Shown: piece after piece, positions 16,414 to 28,341 of the stretch | How positions within the stretch are numbered: position 1 is the stretch's first letter | How the letters are laid out: each line of letters starts with the position of its first letter | DNA from: Mycolicibacterium chitae | GTDB taxonomy: Bacteria; Actinomycetota; Actinomycetes; Mycobacteriales; Mycobacteriaceae | Direction: 5' to 3' | Assembly: GCF_900637205.1 (NCBI RefSeq) | Contig: NZ_LR134355.1 | Span: forward strand, 124,001 to 188,000 | Length of the DNA: 64,000 nt | Made by a program: the position numbers and the translations under genes | Notes under the pieces: model-generated | Database searches by the model: none | Told to the model about the DNA's origin: nothing | What the model saw: only the letters and a program-made list of their open reading frames with translations

Positions 16414-16875
16414 GTGTTGCAGCGGACCAGGTGGTTTCTCCCAGGGCGGACGCCCTGGCTGACGGCATCGTCGGCGTTGATCGCCGCGACGACCGCCGCC
16501 ACGGTGTGTGCTTGCTCACCCGGCGAGACCGTGATGACGTCCTCGGTGGCCCCGCAGGATCCCGGCGTCGGTTCGGTGGGCCAGCCGAACACCGACACCC
16601 TCGCCACGACGGACGAGCAGCGGGAGTTCCTGGCGGCCCTGACGAAGGCCGGCGTGCACCCGTCAAGTGAGCTCATGGCGCTGTCGATAGGCTCCTACAT
16701 CTGTCAGGCACATGGTGCGGGGCAAAGCGATCAGGCGGTACGCGATTTCGTACTGCCGCTGATCCGCGGCGACCTGCGCGACGCGCAACCCGACGTTGCG
16801 GCTACGGCGATGACCAACCAGGTCGACGCCGTGACGTCTGCCTACATGCGCATCGCAACCGACCGACTCTGCTAG
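16414..16875 (+). CDS. DUF732-family secreted protein
   Basis: 153 residues. The N-terminal hydrophobic segment ends in ATVCACSPGET, which may be a signal peptide or a weak lipobox. The remainder (EFLAALTKAGV, GSYICQAHGAG, DAVTSAYMRIA) has the DUF732 pattern with two conserved Cys, typical of small exported mycobacterial proteins of unknown role. It ends 9 bases before the Rv3802c-like gene and may be co-transcribed with it. The start is GTG 16414 (or TTG 16417). Confidence 0.82.
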   Translation: MLQRTRWFLPGRTPWLTASSALIAATTAATVCACSPGETVMTSSVAPQDPGVGSVGQPNTDTLATTDEQREFLAALTKAGVHPSSELMALSIGSYICQAHGAGQSDQAVRDFVLPLIRGDLRDAQPDVAATAMTNQVDAVTSAYMRIATDRLC

Positions 16876-16884
16876 CAGGAGAAG

Positions 16885-17901
16885 ATGGCTCGCACAACCA
16901 AGGCCGCTCGTCGCCGTCGGCACCGCATCCTCGGACTGATCGCCGCCGCGGCCGTCGCCGTCGTCATCGCGCTGGTCGTCGCCGTGATCGTGATCATCGT
17001 CCGCCGCCCGGAGGCCCCGCCGACCGCGGTGCCGCCCTCGGCCGTCCCGCCGACGTCGGTGGCGCCCGACCGCAAGCCCCGACCCGAGTTCCAGGACGCC
17101 AGCTGCCCGGACGTGCAGGCGCTGGTGATCCCGGGGACCTGGGAGTCCTCGCGGGTCGACGACCCGCTGAACCCGACGCAGTTCCCGATGTCGCTGATGC
17201 TGAAGGTCAGCCGGCCGCTGCAGGAGCAGTTCAGCCCCGAGCGGTTGCAGGTGTTCACGGTTCCCTACACCGCGCAGTTCCACAATCCGTTCTCCGCCGA
17301 CGGGCAGATGTCGTACAACGACAGCCGCGCCGAGGGCACCCGGGCCGCGGTCAAGGCGATGACGGACATGAACGAGCGCTGCCCGCTGACGAGCTATGTG
17401 CTGATGGGCTTCTCGCAGGGCGCGGTGATTGCCGGTGACCTCGCCAGCGACATCGGCAACGGGCGCGGGCCGGTCGACGAGGACCTGGTGCTCGGTGCGA
17501 CGCTGATCGCCGACGGCCGCCGCGAGATGGGCGTCGGCAAGGAGATCGGCCCCAACGCCCCGGGCCACGGCGCCGAGATCACCCTGCACGAGGTGCCGAT
17601 GCTGTCCACGCTGGGCCTGGCGATGACCGGGCCGCGGCCTGGCGGTTTCGGTGCGCTCAACGACCGCACCAACCAGATCTGCGCGGCCGGGGACCTGATC
17701 TGCGCGGCGCCCGACGGCGCGTTCAGCATCACCAACCTGCCGCGGACGCTGGAGACCCTGGCCGGTGGGGCCGGTCAGCCGGTGCACGCGCTGTACGCCA
17801 CCCCGCAGTTCTGGAGTCTGGACGGGCAGCCGGCCACGGAGTGGACGCTGAACTGGGCCCGGGGGCTGATCGAGAACGCCCCGCACCCCAAGCACGGCTA
17901 G
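16885..17901 (+). CDS. Cutinase-like membrane hydrolase (Rv3802c / Culp6-like)
   Basis: 338 residues. An N-terminal membrane anchor (about residues 12-35) is followed by a Pro-rich linker and a cutinase-like alpha/beta hydrolase domain. The nucleophile motif is [11 protein letters not shown] (about residue 174), and Cys pairs (CPDVQ and others) match the family. The M. tuberculosis homologue is an essential phospholipase/thioesterase inhibited by tetrahydrolipstatin and linked to mycolate metabolism. Its place just before fadD32-pks13 fits this, though a promoter separates them. Confidence 0.92.
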   Translation: MARTTKAARRRRHRILGLIAAAAVAVVIALVVAVIVIIVRRPEAPPTAVPPSAVPPTSVAPDRKPRPEFQDASCPDVQALVIPGTWESSRVDDPLNPTQFPMSLMLKVSRPLQEQFSPERLQVFTVPYTAQFHNPFSADGQMSYNDSRAEGTRAAVKAMTDMNERCPLTSYVLMGFSQGAVIAGDLASDIGNGRGPVDEDLVLGATLIADGRREMGVGKEIGPNAPGHGAEITLHEVPMLSTLGLAMTGPRPGGFGALNDRTNQICAAGDLICAAPDGAFSITNLPRTLETLAGGAGQPVHALYATPQFWSLDGQPATEWTLNWARGLIENAPHPKHG

Positions 17902-17939
17902 CGGCGGATCACGAGACGGTCTCGGCCCCGCGAGGAAAT

Positions 17940-17968
17940 TTGTCGTCAGCCCTACCGGCCCGTAACAT
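17940..17968 (+). promoter_or_regulatory. Predicted promoter of the fadD32-pks13-accD4 operon
   Basis: A -35 TTGTCG (17940-17945), a 17-base spacer and a -10 TAACAT (17963-17968) match the housekeeping sigma pattern in mycobacteria. Transcription would start near 17974, leaving about 180 bases of leader before fadD32. Confidence 0.55.
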
Positions 17969-18062
17969 TAAGAACAGACTAAGAGCTGCGCGGCGTTGAT
18001 CCCGTGCCTCGGAGCGATCCGACGGGAGTCCCCAGGGCGTCTGTACGATCTGTGAGGTTTGG

Positions 18063-18129
18063 GGGTCAGCGCCACGCGGTTCGGCCCAGCTCGCCGGTGC
18101 GTCATCGGACATGACGCCGCAGCTGACCC
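18063..18129 (+). promoter_or_regulatory. Structured 5' leader before fadD32
   Basis: An 8-base outer stem, GGGTCAGC (18063-18070) with GCTGACCC (18122-18129), encloses an inner 7-base hairpin, GCGTCAT (18099-18105) with ATGACGC (18111-18117). The structure ends 16 bases before the AGGAG ribosome site (18146-18150). It could act as a cis-regulatory RNA or an mRNA stabiliser. No known riboswitch class is recognised. Confidence 0.4.
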
Positions 18130-18156
18130 GATAGCAGTGTTCGACAGGAGAAATTT

Positions 18157-20049
18157 ATGGCGTTCCACAACCCCTTCATCAAGGACGGGCGGATCGTCTT
18201 CCCCGAAAACTCCAGCATCGTCAAACACGTCGAGAAGTGGGCCAAAGTACGCGGTGACAGCCTGGCGTACCGCTTCCTGGATTTCTCCACCGAACGCGAC
18301 GGGGTCGCCCGCGACCTGACCTGGGCCGAGTTCAGCGCCCGCAACAAGGCGGTGGCCGCGCGGTTGCAGCAGGTCACCGAGCCCGGCGACCGGGTCGCGA
18401 TCCTGTGCCCGCAGAACCTGGACTATCTGGTGGCGTTCTTCGGCGCGCTGTACGGCGGCCGCATCGCGGTGCCGCTGTTCGATCCGTCCGAGCCCGGCCA
18501 CGTCGGCCGCCTGCACGCCGTCGTCGATGACTGCGAACCGACTGCCATCCTGACCACCACCGACGCCGCCGAGGGGGTGCGCAAGTTCTTCCGCAGCCGG
18601 CCCGCCAAGGAGCGTCCGCGCGTCATCGCCGTCGATGCCATCCCCGACGAGGTCGCCGCCACCTGGGTGCAGCCGCCCGAGCCGGACGAGACCACGATCG
18701 CCTATCTGCAGTACACCTCGGGCTCCACCCGGATCCCCACGGGCGTGCAGATCACCCACCTGAACCTGGCCACCAACGTGCTGCAGGTGGTCGAGGGGCT
18801 CGACGGCGACGACGGCGACCGCGGCCTGTCCTGGTTGCCGTTCTTCCACGACATGGGCCTGATCACGGCGTTGATCGCGCCGATGCTCGGCTACCGCTTC
18901 ACGTTCATGACCCCGGCCGCGTTCGTCCGTCGCCCCGAGCGCTGGATCCGCGAGTTGGGCCGCAAGCCCGAGGACACCGGCGGCACCATCTCCGTCGCCC
19001 CGAACTTCGCGTTCGACCACGCCGCCGCGCGCGGCGTGCCCAAGGAGGGCTCGGCGCCGCTGGACCTGTCCAACGTCAAGGCCATCCTCAACGGCAGCGA
19101 GCCGATCTCGGCGGCCACCGTGCGCCGCTTCAACGAGGCCTTCAGCCCGTTCGGCTTCGACCCCAAGGCCATCAAGCCGTCCTACGGCCTGGCCGAGGCC
19201 ACGCTGTTCGTCTCGACCACGCCCAGCGCCGACCTGCCCCGGATCATCTCCGTCGACCGTGACGAGCTGAACTCCGGCCGGTTCGTCGAGGTGGCCGACG
19301 ATTCCCCCAAGGCCGTCGCGCAGGCCGGTGCCGGCAAGGTCGGCATCGGGGAGTGGGCCGTCATCGTCGATGCGGAGACCGCCACCGAGCTGCCCGACGG
19401 CCAGATCGGCGAGATCTGGATCAGCGGCCAGAACATGGGCACCGGGTACTGGAACAAGCCCGAGGAGACCCGCGAGACCTTCCAGAACATCCTGAAGTCG
19501 CGGACCAACCCGTCGCACGCCGAGGGCGCCGACGACGACGCCACGTGGGTGCGCACCGGCGACTACGGCGCCTACTACGACGGCGAGCTGTTCATCACCG
19601 GCCGGGTCAAGGACCTCGTCATCATCGACGGGCGCAACCACTACCCGCAGGATCTGGAGTACTCGGCGCAGGAGGCCAGCAAGGCGCTGCGCACCGGCTA
19701 CGTCGCGGCCTTCTCGGTGCCGGCCAACCAGCTGCCCGACGAGGTCTTCGAGAATGCCCACTCGGGCCTCAAGCGCGATGCCGACGACAGCTCCGAGCAG
19801 CTGGTGATCGTCGCGGAGCGCGCACCGGGTGCGCACAAGCTCGAGATCGGACCCATCACCGACGACATCCGCGCTGCGATCGCGGTCCGGCACGGCGTGA
19901 CGGTGCGCGATGTGCTGCTCACGGCCGCGGGTGCCATCCCGCGTACCTCGAGCGGCAAGATCGGCCGCCGGGCGTGCCGCGCCGCGTACCTGGACGGAAC
20001 CCTGCGTGCGGGCAAGGTGGCCAACGCCTTCCCGGACGCGTTGGACTAA
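18157..20049 (+). CDS. fadD32: Long-chain fatty-acyl-AMP ligase FadD32
   Basis: 630 residues. It activates the meromycolic acid as acyl-AMP and loads it on the N-terminal carrier domain of Pks13. The AMP-binding motif [12 protein letters not shown] is at about residues 184-195, the fatty-acyl-AMP-ligase insertion region lies near residues 245-285, and the C-terminal loop Lys is in [16 protein letters not shown] is placed seven bases before the ATG. It is the first gene of the mycolate condensation operon; pks13 starts 84 bases after its stop. Confidence 0.97.
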   Translation: MAFHNPFIKDGRIVFPENSSIVKHVEKWAKVRGDSLAYRFLDFSTERDGVARDLTWAEFSARNKAVAARLQQVTEPGDRVAILCPQNLDYLVAFFGALYGGRIAVPLFDPSEPGHVGRLHAVVDDCEPTAILTTTDAAEGVRKFFRSRPAKERPRVIAVDAIPDEVAATWVQPPEPDETTIAYLQYTSGSTRIPTGVQITHLNLATNVLQVVEGLDGDDGDRGLSWLPFFHDMGLITALIAPMLGYRFTFMTPAAFVRRPERWIRELGRKPEDTGGTISVAPNFAFDHAAARGVPKEGSAPLDLSNVKAILNGSEPISAATVRRFNEAFSPFGFDPKAIKPSYGLAEATLFVSTTPSADLPRIISVDRDELNSGRFVEVADDSPKAVAQAGAGKVGIGEWAVIVDAETATELPDGQIGEIWISGQNMGTGYWNKPEETRETFQNILKSRTNPSHAEGADDDATWVRTGDYGAYYDGELFITGRVKDLVIIDGRNHYPQDLEYSAQEASKALRTGYVAAFSVPANQLPDEVFENAHSGLKRDADDSSEQLVIVAERAPGAHKLEIGPITDDIRAAIAVRHGVTVRDVLLTAAGAIPRTSSGKIGRRACRAAYLDGTLRAGKVANAFPDALD

Positions 20050-20133
20050 CAACCGAGGCGAACCAGAACGCGAGCTGAGCTGGGACGCATCCGCCGGGGA
20101 GACTCTCCGCCGATAGAAGATGTGAGGCCTTCG

Positions 20134-23100
20134 ATGTCTGAAGACAACGCAAATCCCAACCAGTCGGATCCCGACCACCTCGAGGATCCGGCCGCCGCCG
20201 TCCCCGCGCGCACGGACATGTCCGTGCCCGAGATGCGGACCTGGCTGCGGAACTGGGTCGCCAAGGCCACCGGGCAGTCGCCGGAGACCATCAACGAGTC
20301 GGCCCCCATGGTCGAACTCGGGCTCTCCTCGCGCGACGCGGTGGCCATGGCCTCCGACATCGAGGACCTGACCGGCACGACGCTGACCGCCACCGTGGCG
20401 TTCCGGCACCCGACCATCGAGGCGCTCGCGCAGGTGATCGTCGAGGGCGAACCCGAGGACGAGGCCGGCGCCGGCGACGACGAGGACTGGTCGCGGCCCG
20501 CCGAGATCGATCCGGATACCGCCGACATCGCGATCATCGGGGTGGCCACCCGGCTGCCCGGCGACATGAACACCCCCGAGGAGTTGTGGCGCGGCCTGCT
20601 CGAGGGCCGCGACGCCATCACCGACCTGCCCGAGGGCCGGTGGGAGGAGTTCCTGTCCGAGCCGCGCATCGCCGAGCGGGTCGCCCGCGCGCGCACCCGC
20701 GGCGGCTACCTGTCCGACATCAAGGGTTTCGACGCCGAGTTCTTCGCGCTGTCGAAGATGGAGGCCGACAACATCGATCCGCAGCAGCGGATGGCGCTCG
20801 AGCTCACCTGGGAAGCGTTGGAGCACTCCCGGATTCCGGCCTCGAGCCTGCGCGGCGGGCCGGTCGGGGTGTTCGTCGGCAGCTCCAACAACGACTACAG
20901 CTTCCTGTCGGTCGCCGATCCGACCACCGCGCATCCCTACGCGATCACCGGTACGACCAGTTCGATCATCGCCAACCGGGTGTCCTACTTCTATGACTTC
21001 CGCGGCCCGTCGATGACCATCGACACCGCCTGCTCGAGTTCGCTGGTCGCCATCCACGAGGGCGTGAAGGCGTTGCGCGCCAAGGAAGCCGACGTGGTGG
21101 TCGCCGGCGGCGTCAACGCGATGATCACCCCGCTGGTGACCATCGGGTTCGACGAGGTGGGCGGCGTGCTGGCGCCGGACGGCCGGATCAAGTCCTTCTC
21201 CGCCGACGCCGACGGCTACGCCCGGTCCGAGGGTGCGGGCATGCTGGTGCTCAAGCGGGTCGCCGACGCGCGCCGCGACGGCGACGAGATCCTGGCGGTC
21301 ATCGCCGGCAGCGCGGTCAACCACGACGGCCGCTCCAACGGCCTGCTGGCGCCGAACCCCGACGCGCAGGCCGAGGTGCTGCGCAAGGCCTACAAGGACG
21401 CCGGCGTCGACCCGCGCACCGTCGACTACATCGAGGCGCACGGCACCGGCACCATCCTGGGTGACCCGATCGAGGCCGACGCGCTGGGCCGGGTCGTCGG
21501 CAAGGGCCGCCCCGCGGATCAGCCGGCGCTGCTGGGTGCGGTGAAATCCAATGTGGGACACCTGGAGTCGGCAGCCGGCGCGGCCAGCATGGCGAAGATG
21601 GCGCTGTCGATCTACCACGACAAGATCCCGCCGTCGATCAACTACGCCGGGCCCAACCCCTACATCGACTTCGACAAGGAACGGCTCAAGGTCGCCGACA
21701 CCGTCACCGAGTGGCCCCGCTACAGCGGACACAAGATCGCCGGCGTCTCCGGCTTCGGTTTCGGCGGCGCCAACGCGCACGTCGTGGTCCGCGAGGTGCT
21801 GCCCTCGGATCTGGTGGAACCCGAACCGGTTCCGGAGGCTCAGCCGGACAAGCCCGCCGACTCCGACGCCGACGCGGTGTATGTCGGTGGGGTCCGGATG
21901 GACGAGTACGGCGAGTTCATCTCCGACGACGACTCGAACCTCGGCGACGACGCGTTCTACGGCCGCGACACCGACGACGACCACGAACTGCCGGGGTTGA
22001 CCGACGAGGCGCTGCGCCTGCTGGAGGTGGCCCGCGAGGAGCTGGCCGCCGCCGAGGCCGACGAACCCATCAAACCCATTGTCCCGCTGGCTGTCTCGGC
22101 ATTCCTGACCTCGCGCAAGCGGGCGACGGCCACCGAGCTCGCCGACTGGCTGGACAGCGAAGAGGGGCGGGCCACCCCGCTGGAGGCCATCGGCCGCTCC
22201 CTGTCGCGGCGCAACCACGGCCGCTCCCGCGCGGTGATCCTGGCCCACGACCACGACGAGGCGATCAAGGGGCTGCGCGCCCTGGCCGACGGCAAGCAGA
22301 GCCCGCTGGTGCTCGCGGCCGACGGCCCGGTGACCAACGGCCCGGTCTGGGTGCTGGCCGGCTTCGGTGCCCAGCACCGCAAGATGGGCAAGAGTCTGTA
22401 CCTGCGCAACGAGACCTTCGCCGCGTGGATCGACAAGGTCGACGCCCTGGTGCAGGACGAGCTGGGGTACTCGGTCGTCGAGCTCATCCTCGACGACTCG
22501 CAGGACTACGGCATCGAGACCACGCAGGTGGTCATCTTCGCCATCCAGGTGGCGCTCGGCGAGCTGCTCAAGCACCACGGCGCGAAACCCACTGCGCTGG
22601 TCGGGCAATCGCTGGGCGAGGCGGCCGCGGCCTACTTCTCCGGCGGACTGAGCCTGGCCGATGCGACCCGCACCATCTGTTCGCGTTCGCACCTGATGGG
22701 CGAGGGCGAGGCGATGCTGTTCGGCGAGTACATCCGGCTGATGGCGCTGGTGGAGTACTCCGCCGACGAGATCAAGACGGTGTTCTCCGACTTCCCGGAC
22801 CTCGAGGTGTGCGTCTACGCGGCGCCGACCCAGACCGTCATCGGCGGCCCGCCCGAACAGGTGGACGCGATCATCGCGCGCGCCGAGTCGGAGGGGAAGT
22901 TCGCCCGCAAGTTCCAGACCAAGGGCGCCAGCCACACCCAGCAGATGGATCCGCTGCTCGGTGAGCTGGCCGCCGAGCTGGTCGGCATCGAGCCGCAGCC
23001 GCTGCAGACCGCGTACTTCTCCACCGTGCACGAGGGGCAGTTGATCCGGGCCGGCGCCGAGCCGATCCACGATGTCGAGTACTGGAAGAAGGGGCTGCGG

Positions 23101-25623
23101 CACAGCGTCTACTTCACCCACGGCGTCCGCAATGCCGTCGACAACGGCCACACCACGTTCCTGGAGTTGGCGCCGAATCCGGTGGCGCTCATGCAGGTCG
23201 GCCTGACCACCGCAGCGGCCGGGCTGCACGACGCCCAGCTGATCCCGACGCTGGCGCGCAAGCAGGACGAGGTCGACTCGATGACCGTGGCGATGGCGAA
23301 CCTGTTCGTCCACGGCCACGATCTGGACTTCCGCACGCTGTTCCCGCTCCCGTCGGAGCGTCCGGTGGATCCGGCGATCGACTACGCGAACATCCCCCCG
23401 ACCCGGTTCCGCCGCAAGCCGCACTGGCTCGAGGCGCGCTTCACCGGTGACAGCTCGCTGATCATGCCGGGCAACCATGTCGCCACCCCGGACGGGCGGC
23501 ACATCTGGGAGTTCGCGCCGAAGGGTGCGGCCGATCTGGCCGGCCTGGTGAAAGCCGCTGCCGCGCAGGTGCTCCCGGACGCCACGTTGACCGCCGCCGA
23601 GCAGCGCGCCATCCCGGCCGAGGGCTCCCGCCTGGTCACCACCCTGACCCGGCACCCCGGCGGCGCCACGGTGCAGGTGCACGCGCGCATCGGCGAGTCC
23701 TTCACGCTGGTCTACGACGCGGTCGTCAGCCGCGCCGGTCAGGCCGGCACGCTGCCGGCCGCGGCTGCCGCGGGCGCCGTCGTCGCGCAGCCGGCGGGCA
23801 CCGAACTGGCGCCCGGGCAGGTCGAGCAGCCGCAACTCGCCGGCGGACTCGGCGACGTCGTCGAGGCCGAGATCCTCAGCGACAACCTGACCCAGGGCGC
23901 GAACCTGGGCGCGGGCTTCGCCAAGTGGAGCCCGGACTCCGGCGAGAGCGTCGGCGACCGGTTGGCCGCGATCGTCGGCGGCGCCATGGGTTATGAGCCC
24001 GAGGATCTGCCCCGCGAGGTCCCTCTGATCGAGCTGGGGCTGGATTCGCTGATGGCGGTGCGCATCAAGAACCGCGTCGAGTACGACTTCGACCTGCCGC
24101 CGATCCAGCTGCAGGCCGTGCGCGACGCGAACCTGTACAACGTCGAGCAGCTGATCATCTACGCGATCGAGAACCGCGACGAGGTGGCCCAGCTGCACGA
24201 GTTCCAGCAGACCGCGAGCCCCGAGGAGTTCGCCAAGGCGCAGGCCGAGCTGCTGGGCGGGGCGAGCACGGCCGCCGAGATCGAGGAGCGGCTGGCCGAG
24301 GTGCAGGCCCAGGCCGACGGTGCGGCCCCGACCGAGGTGCAGGCCCAGGCCCCCGCCGAGGCCGACGAGCTCAACGCCAAGGCCGCCGAGACCGCCGCGA
24401 CCATCCCGCCGCCGCCGACAGACCCGGCCGGCCCGGGTGCGGTGCCGCCCCCGCCCCCGCCGTCGGATCCGAGTGGGCCGGGCAAGGCCACCGCCGCGGC
24501 CGCCGCCGCCAAGGTGCTCACGCAGGAGGCGGTCACCGAGGCGCTCGGCGCCGACGTGCCTCCCCGCGACGCCGCGGAGCGCGTCACCTTCGCCACCTGG
24601 GCGATCGTCACCAAGAAGTCCCCGGGCGGCATCTTCAACGAGCTGCCCGCCCTGGACGACGAGACCGCGGCCAAGCTGGCCGAGCGGCTGACCGAGCGCG
24701 CCGAGGGCGCCATCAGCGTCGAGGACGTCAGGTCGGCCACGACCATCGAGGAACTCGCGACCGTGGTCCGCGAGCAGCTCGAGGAGGGCGTGGTCGACGG
24801 GTTCGTCCGCACCCTGCGGGCGCCGAAGGAGGGCAGCTCGGCCGTTCCGCTGTTCGTCTTCCACCCCGCCGGCGGATCGACGGTGGTCTACGAGCCGCTG
24901 ATGAAGCGGCTGCCGGCGGACACCCCGGTGTACGGCATCGAACGCGTCGAAGGCGCCATCGAGGAGCGGGCCGCCGAGTACGTGCCCAAGCTGATGGAGC
25001 TGCACCAGGGCCCGTTCATCCTGGCCGGCTGGTCGCTGGGCGGTGCGCTGGCCTATGCGTGCGCCATCGGCCTCGAGCGGGCCGGCGCCGACGTCGAGTT
25101 CGTCGGCCTGATCGACCTCGCGCTGCCGGGAGAGCCGATCGACCAGAGCAAGGAGGGTATGCGGGCCCGGTGGGATCGCTACGCCCTGTTCGCCCAGCGC
25201 ACGTTCAACGTCGAGATCCCCGAGATCCCGTACGAGGAGCTGGAGCAGCTCGACGACGAGGGCCAGGTGAAGTTCGTCCTGGATGCGATCAAGGAAAGCG
25301 GGGTGCAGATCCCGGGCGGCATCATCGAGCATCAGCGCACGTCGTACCTGGATCAGCGTGCCTTGGCCACCATCGAGGTCCAGCCCTATGACGGCCACGT
25401 CACGCTGTATCTGGCCGACCGCTACCACGACGACGCGATTGTCTTCGAGCCCGCCTACGCGACCCGCAAGCCCGACGGCGGCTGGGGGGAGTACGTCAAG
25501 GATCTCGAGGTGGTACCCATCGGCGGCGAGCACATTCAGGCCATCGACGAGCCCTACATCGCTAAGGTCGGGGCACATATGAGCCAGGCGATCACCGCGA
25601 TCCAGGCCCAGCAGGACAAGTGA
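20134..25623 (+). CDS. pks13: Polyketide synthase Pks13 (mycolic acid condensase)
   Basis: 1829 residues from ATG 20134 (GTG 20122 would add four). Domain order: ACP1 (pantetheine Ser65 in [10 protein letters not shown]), KS (Cys300 in DTACSSS), AT (Ser826 in GQSLGEA), ACP2 (Ser1305 in [10 protein letters not shown]) and thioesterase (Ser1634 in GWSLGG). It condenses the meromycoloyl chain with a carboxylated fatty acyl chain to give the beta-keto mycolate precursor and passes it to trehalose. It is about 95 residues longer than the 1733-residue M. tuberculosis protein, largely through an Ala/Pro-rich linker between ACP2 and TE (about residues 1360-1470). Accd4 follows within 15 bases. Confidence 0.98.
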   Translation: MSEDNANPNQSDPDHLEDPAAAVPARTDMSVPEMRTWLRNWVAKATGQSPETINESAPMVELGLSSRDAVAMASDIEDLTGTTLTATVAFRHPTIEALAQVIVEGEPEDEAGAGDDEDWSRPAEIDPDTADIAIIGVATRLPGDMNTPEELWRGLLEGRDAITDLPEGRWEEFLSEPRIAERVARARTRGGYLSDIKGFDAEFFALSKMEADNIDPQQRMALELTWEALEHSRIPASSLRGGPVGVFVGSSNNDYSFLSVADPTTAHPYAITGTTSSIIANRVSYFYDFRGPSMTIDTACSSSLVAIHEGVKALRAKEADVVVAGGVNAMITPLVTIGFDEVGGVLAPDGRIKSFSADADGYARSEGAGMLVLKRVADARRDGDEILAVIAGSAVNHDGRSNGLLAPNPDAQAEVLRKAYKDAGVDPRTVDYIEAHGTGTILGDPIEADALGRVVGKGRPADQPALLGAVKSNVGHLESAAGAASMAKMALSIYHDKIPPSINYAGPNPYIDFDKERLKVADTVTEWPRYSGHKIAGVSGFGFGGANAHVVVREVLPSDLVEPEPVPEAQPDKPADSDADAVYVGGVRMDEYGEFISDDDSNLGDDAFYGRDTDDDHELPGLTDEALRLLEVAREELAAAEADEPIKPIVPLAVSAFLTSRKRATATELADWLDSEEGRATPLEAIGRSLSRRNHGRSRAVILAHDHDEAIKGLRALADGKQSPLVLAADGPVTNGPVWVLAGFGAQHRKMGKSLYLRNETFAAWIDKVDALVQDELGYSVVELILDDSQDYGIETTQVVIFAIQVALGELLKHHGAKPTALVGQSLGEAAAAYFSGGLSLADATRTICSRSHLMGEGEAMLFGEYIRLMALVEYSADEIKTVFSDFPDLEVCVYAAPTQTVIGGPPEQVDAIIARAESEGKFARKFQTKGASHTQQMDPLLGELAAELVGIEPQPLQTAYFSTVHEGQLIRAGAEPIHDVEYWKKGLRHSVYFTHGVRNAVDNGHTTFLELAPNPVALMQVGLTTAAAGLHDAQLIPTLARKQDEVDSMTVAMANLFVHGHDLDFRTLFPLPSERPVDPAIDYANIPPTRFRRKPHWLEARFTGDSSLIMPGNHVATPDGRHIWEFAPKGAADLAGLVKAAAAQVLPDATLTAAEQRAIPAEGSRLVTTLTRHPGGATVQVHARIGESFTLVYDAVVSRAGQAGTLPAAAAAGAVVAQPAGTELAPGQVEQPQLAGGLGDVVEAEILSDNLTQGANLGAGFAKWSPDSGESVGDRLAAIVGGAMGYEPEDLPREVPLIELGLDSLMAVRIKNRVEYDFDLPPIQLQAVRDANLYNVEQLIIYAIENRDEVAQLHEFQQTASPEEFAKAQAELLGGASTAAEIEERLAEVQAQADGAAPTEVQAQAPAEADELNAKAAETAATIPPPPTDPAGPGAVPPPPPPSDPSGPGKATAAAAAAKVLTQEAVTEALGADVPPRDAAERVTFATWAIVTKKSPGGIFNELPALDDETAAKLAERLTERAEGAISVEDVRSATTIEELATVVREQLEEGVVDGFVRTLRAPKEGSSAVPLFVFHPAGGSTVVYEPLMKRLPADTPVYGIERVEGAIEERAAEYVPKLMELHQGPFILAGWSLGGALAYACAIGLERAGADVEFVGLIDLALPGEPIDQSKEGMRARWDRYALFAQRTFNVEIPEIPYEELEQLDDEGQVKFVLDAIKESGVQIPGGIIEHQRTSYLDQRALATIEVQPYDGHVTLYLADRYHDDAIVFEPAYATRKPDGGWGEYVKDLEVVPIGGEHIQAIDEPYIAKVGAHMSQAITAIQAQQDK

Positions 25624-25636
25624 GGAAGCAGGCGAC

Positions 25637-27214
25637 GTGACCGCAGAATCTGCCCCGCAGCCGTCGACGGCGACGTCGGCCGAGAAGCTCGCGGAACTCA
25701 GGGAGAAGCTCGAGCTCGCCAAGGATCCCGGCGACGAGAAGGCCCGGGCCCGCCGCGACAAGAAGGGTATCCCGAGCGCCCGCGCGCGCATCCACGCGCT
25801 GCTGGACCCGGGCACCTTCCTGGAGATCGGCGCGCTGGCCAAGACCCCCGGGGACCCCAACGCCTTCTTCGGTGACGGCGTGGTGACCGGGCACGGCACG
25901 ATCAACGGCCGCCCGGTCGGGGTGTTCTCCCACGACCAGACGGTGTTCCAGGGGTCGGTCGGCGAGATGTTCGGCCGCAAGGTGGCCCGGCTGATGGAGT
26001 GGGTGGCCATGGTCGGCTGCCCGATCATCGGCATCAACGACTCGGCCGGCGCCCGCATCCAGGACACCGCGACGTCGCTGGCGTGGTACGCCGAGCTGGG
26101 CCGGCGCCACGAGTTGCTGCGCGGCCTGGTGCCCGAGATCTCGCTGATCTTCGGCAAGTGCGCCGGCGGTGCGGTGTACTCGCCGATCCAGACCGACCTG
26201 GTGGTCGCCGTGCGCGATCAGGGCTACATGTTCGTCACCGGCCCCGACGTCATCAAGGACGTCACCGGCGAGGACGTCAGCCTCGACGAACTCGGCGGCG
26301 CCGACGCGCAGGCCCGCTACGGCAACATCCATCAGGTGGTGGAGTCCGAGGCGGCGGCCTACCAGTACGTCCGCGATTACCTGCAGTTCCTGCCCGCCAA
26401 CACCTTTGACGATCCGCCGACCATCAACCCGGGGCTGGAACCCGAGATCACGCCGCACGACCTCGAGCTGGACAGCATCGTTCCGGACTCGGACAACATG
26501 GCCTACGACATGATGGAAATCCTGCTGCGGATGTTCGACGACGGCGACGTGTTCCAGGTCGCCGAGCAGGGCGGGCCGGCGATGATCACCGCGTTCGCGC
26601 GGGTCGACGGGCGTCCCGTCGGCGTGATCGCCAACCAGCCGATGCACATGTCCGGCGCCATCGACAACGAGGCCTCCGACAAGGCCGCGCGGTTCGTCCG
26701 GTTCTGCGACTCCTACAACCTGCCGCTGGTGTTCGTCGTGGACACCCCGGGCTTCATGCCGGGGGTGGAGCAGGAGAAGAACGGCATCATCAAGCGCGGC
26801 GGCCGGTTCCTCAACGCCGTCGTCGAGGCCGACGTGCCCAAGGTGACGTTCACCATCCGCAAGTCCTACGGCGGCGCGCACGCGGTGATGGGCTCCAAGC
26901 AGCTCTCGGCGGATCTGAACTTCGCCTGGCCGACGGCGCGCATCGCGGTGATCGGCGCCGAGGGTGCCGCGCAGCTGCTGGTCAAGCGGTTCCCGGATCC
27001 CACCGCCCCCGAGGTGCAGCAGATCCGCAAGGAGTTCATCGAGGGTTACAACCAGGGCATGGCGGTGCCGTGGATCGCGGCCGAGCGCGGCTACATCGAC
27101 GGCGTCATCGAGCCGCACGAGACCCGGCTGCTGCTGCGCAAGTCGCTGCAGTTGCTGCGGGACAAGCAGATCCAGGGCCGCGTGCAGCGCAAGCACGGTC
27201 TGCTCCCCATCTAA
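25637..27214 (+). CDS. accD4: Acyl-CoA carboxylase carboxyltransferase subunit AccD4
   Basis: 525 residues, starting GTG 25637 ([10 protein letters not shown]) with an upstream GAGG-type site. It carboxylates the C24-C26 acyl-CoA extender used by Pks13, working with biotin subunit AccA3 and partners. Two crotonase-fold halves are visible. The first has [20 protein letters not shown] and the glycine-rich [12 protein letters not shown]; the second has [13 protein letters not shown] and [12 protein letters not shown], which form the acyl-CoA and biotin oxyanion pockets. It is the last gene of the fadD32 operon. Confidence 0.97.
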   Translation: MTAESAPQPSTATSAEKLAELREKLELAKDPGDEKARARRDKKGIPSARARIHALLDPGTFLEIGALAKTPGDPNAFFGDGVVTGHGTINGRPVGVFSHDQTVFQGSVGEMFGRKVARLMEWVAMVGCPIIGINDSAGARIQDTATSLAWYAELGRRHELLRGLVPEISLIFGKCAGGAVYSPIQTDLVVAVRDQGYMFVTGPDVIKDVTGEDVSLDELGGADAQARYGNIHQVVESEAAAYQYVRDYLQFLPANTFDDPPTINPGLEPEITPHDLELDSIVPDSDNMAYDMMEILLRMFDDGDVFQVAEQGGPAMITAFARVDGRPVGVIANQPMHMSGAIDNEASDKAARFVRFCDSYNLPLVFVVDTPGFMPGVEQEKNGIIKRGGRFLNAVVEADVPKVTFTIRKSYGGAHAVMGSKQLSADLNFAWPTARIAVIGAEGAAQLLVKRFPDPTAPEVQQIRKEFIEGYNQGMAVPWIAAERGYIDGVIEPHETRLLLRKSLQLLRDKQIQGRVQRKHGLLPI

Positions 27215-27263
27215 ATGCCCCGCTTGCGTGCTGGGGTCCCCTCCGCGAGCTGGGGTCTCCCCC

Positions 27264-27325
27264 CGCGAGGGTGCGCGTCCGCGGCCGACACGCCGCGCCG
27301 ATCCCGTAGTTTGCGCACCTTCGCG
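27264..27325. repeat. REP-like inverted repeat, copy A
   Basis: The ends CGCGAGGGTGCGCG (27264-27277) and TGCGCACCTTCGCG (27312-27325) form an imperfect inverted repeat (12 of 14). The core at 27273-27295 matches 21 of 23 bases of the second copy at 58718-58740. It lies between accD4 and the DUF4331 gene. It is preceded by a short direct repeat of CTGGGGTC...CCGCGAG (about 27230-27269). Confidence 0.6.
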
Positions 27326-27350
27326 CGGCTGAGAAGGTTGGATTGAGGTT

Positions 27351-28334
27351 ATGGCCGACCAATACATCGGGCTCAGTGTGAACCCGCCCCGGGGCGATCA
27401 ACGGCTCGATCTGCGCGACCTGTACGTGTTTCCGTCGCCGTCCGATCCCGCCAACACGGTGCTGATCCTGACCGCCAACACCAACGGCGAGTCGTTGCAC
27501 CCCGACGCGATCTACCGGATCAACGTCGACAACGACGGCGACCTGCGCACTGACATCGCATTCAGCTTCGTCTTCGCCGAACCGAAGGACGGGGTGCAGA
27601 CTTTCGATCTCTACCTCGCCGTCGACCGTGACGCCGAGGAACCCCAGGCGGTCGGCTCGCGGCTGTTCTCCGGCGTCGAGTTGTGCCGCGGACCGGAGGC
27701 CAAGGTGCTGCGGTCCGGCAGTTTCACGGTGTTCTGCGGGATCCGCAGCGATCCGCTGTTCTGCGACGTCGAGGGCGTCAAGAACCTGCTCGGCATCGCC
27801 GGCACCCAGGGGAACCCCGAAAGGCCTTGGACCGGAGTGGATTCCAACGCCACCACCAACGTCATCGCGATGGCCGTCGAGATGCCGACCAGTGCCATCG
27901 GCGCCGAACCGGACATTCGGGTGTGGGGTCGCTGCACCATCCGCGAGGACGGCGAGTGGAAGCACATCGACCGGGTAGGGCACCCCGCGATCCGCGGCTT
28001 CCTCACCGACGACGAGACCCGCGCGGCCTACTACGCCACCAACCCGATCCAGGACCGGGCCCGCTGGATCGGCCTGTTCATCGCGCGGATGGGCGAAACC
28101 GGTGGTTACAACCGCGCCGAGGCGATCGCGGCCATCGACCGCGAGGGCACCCTGCCCGACATGCTGACCTACCGTCCGTCGCGGCCGGCGAAGTACCCCA
28201 ACGGCCGCACCTTCACCGATGACGTCATCGACTACCGGTTGAATTTCCTGACCAAGGGCGAGAGCCAGGCCCCGGGGTTGACGCCGCATACCGACACCCT
28301 CGACGAATTCCCGTACCTGGGTCCGCCGCACTAG
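27351..28334 (+). CDS. DUF4331-family protein
   Basis: 327 residues with no signal peptide or membrane segment. The opening (DLRDLYVFPSPSDPANTVLILTANTNG) and the segments DGDLRTDIAFSFVF and GIRSDPLFCD match DUF4331, a family predicted as a beta-rich domain found across actinobacteria, with no known function. The start has GAGG five bases upstream. It is convergent with the MBL hydrolase (7-base gap) and separated from accD4 by 136 bases carrying a repeat, so it is probably not part of the mycolate operon. Confidence 0.8.
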   Translation: MADQYIGLSVNPPRGDQRLDLRDLYVFPSPSDPANTVLILTANTNGESLHPDAIYRINVDNDGDLRTDIAFSFVFAEPKDGVQTFDLYLAVDRDAEEPQAVGSRLFSGVELCRGPEAKVLRSGSFTVFCGIRSDPLFCDVEGVKNLLGIAGTQGNPERPWTGVDSNATTNVIAMAVEMPTSAIGAEPDIRVWGRCTIREDGEWKHIDRVGHPAIRGFLTDDETRAAYYATNPIQDRARWIGLFIARMGETGGYNRAEAIAAIDREGTLPDMLTYRPSRPAKYPNGRTFTDDVIDYRLNFLTKGESQAPGLTPHTDTLDEFPYLGPPH

Positions 28335-28341
28335 ATCCGGC

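Noticed and set aside
17968..26157. Open frame of 2729 codons on the minus strand
   Set aside because: It is the antisense shadow of fadD32-pks13-accD4, whose + strand products have clear catalytic motifs. High GC gives long false frames.
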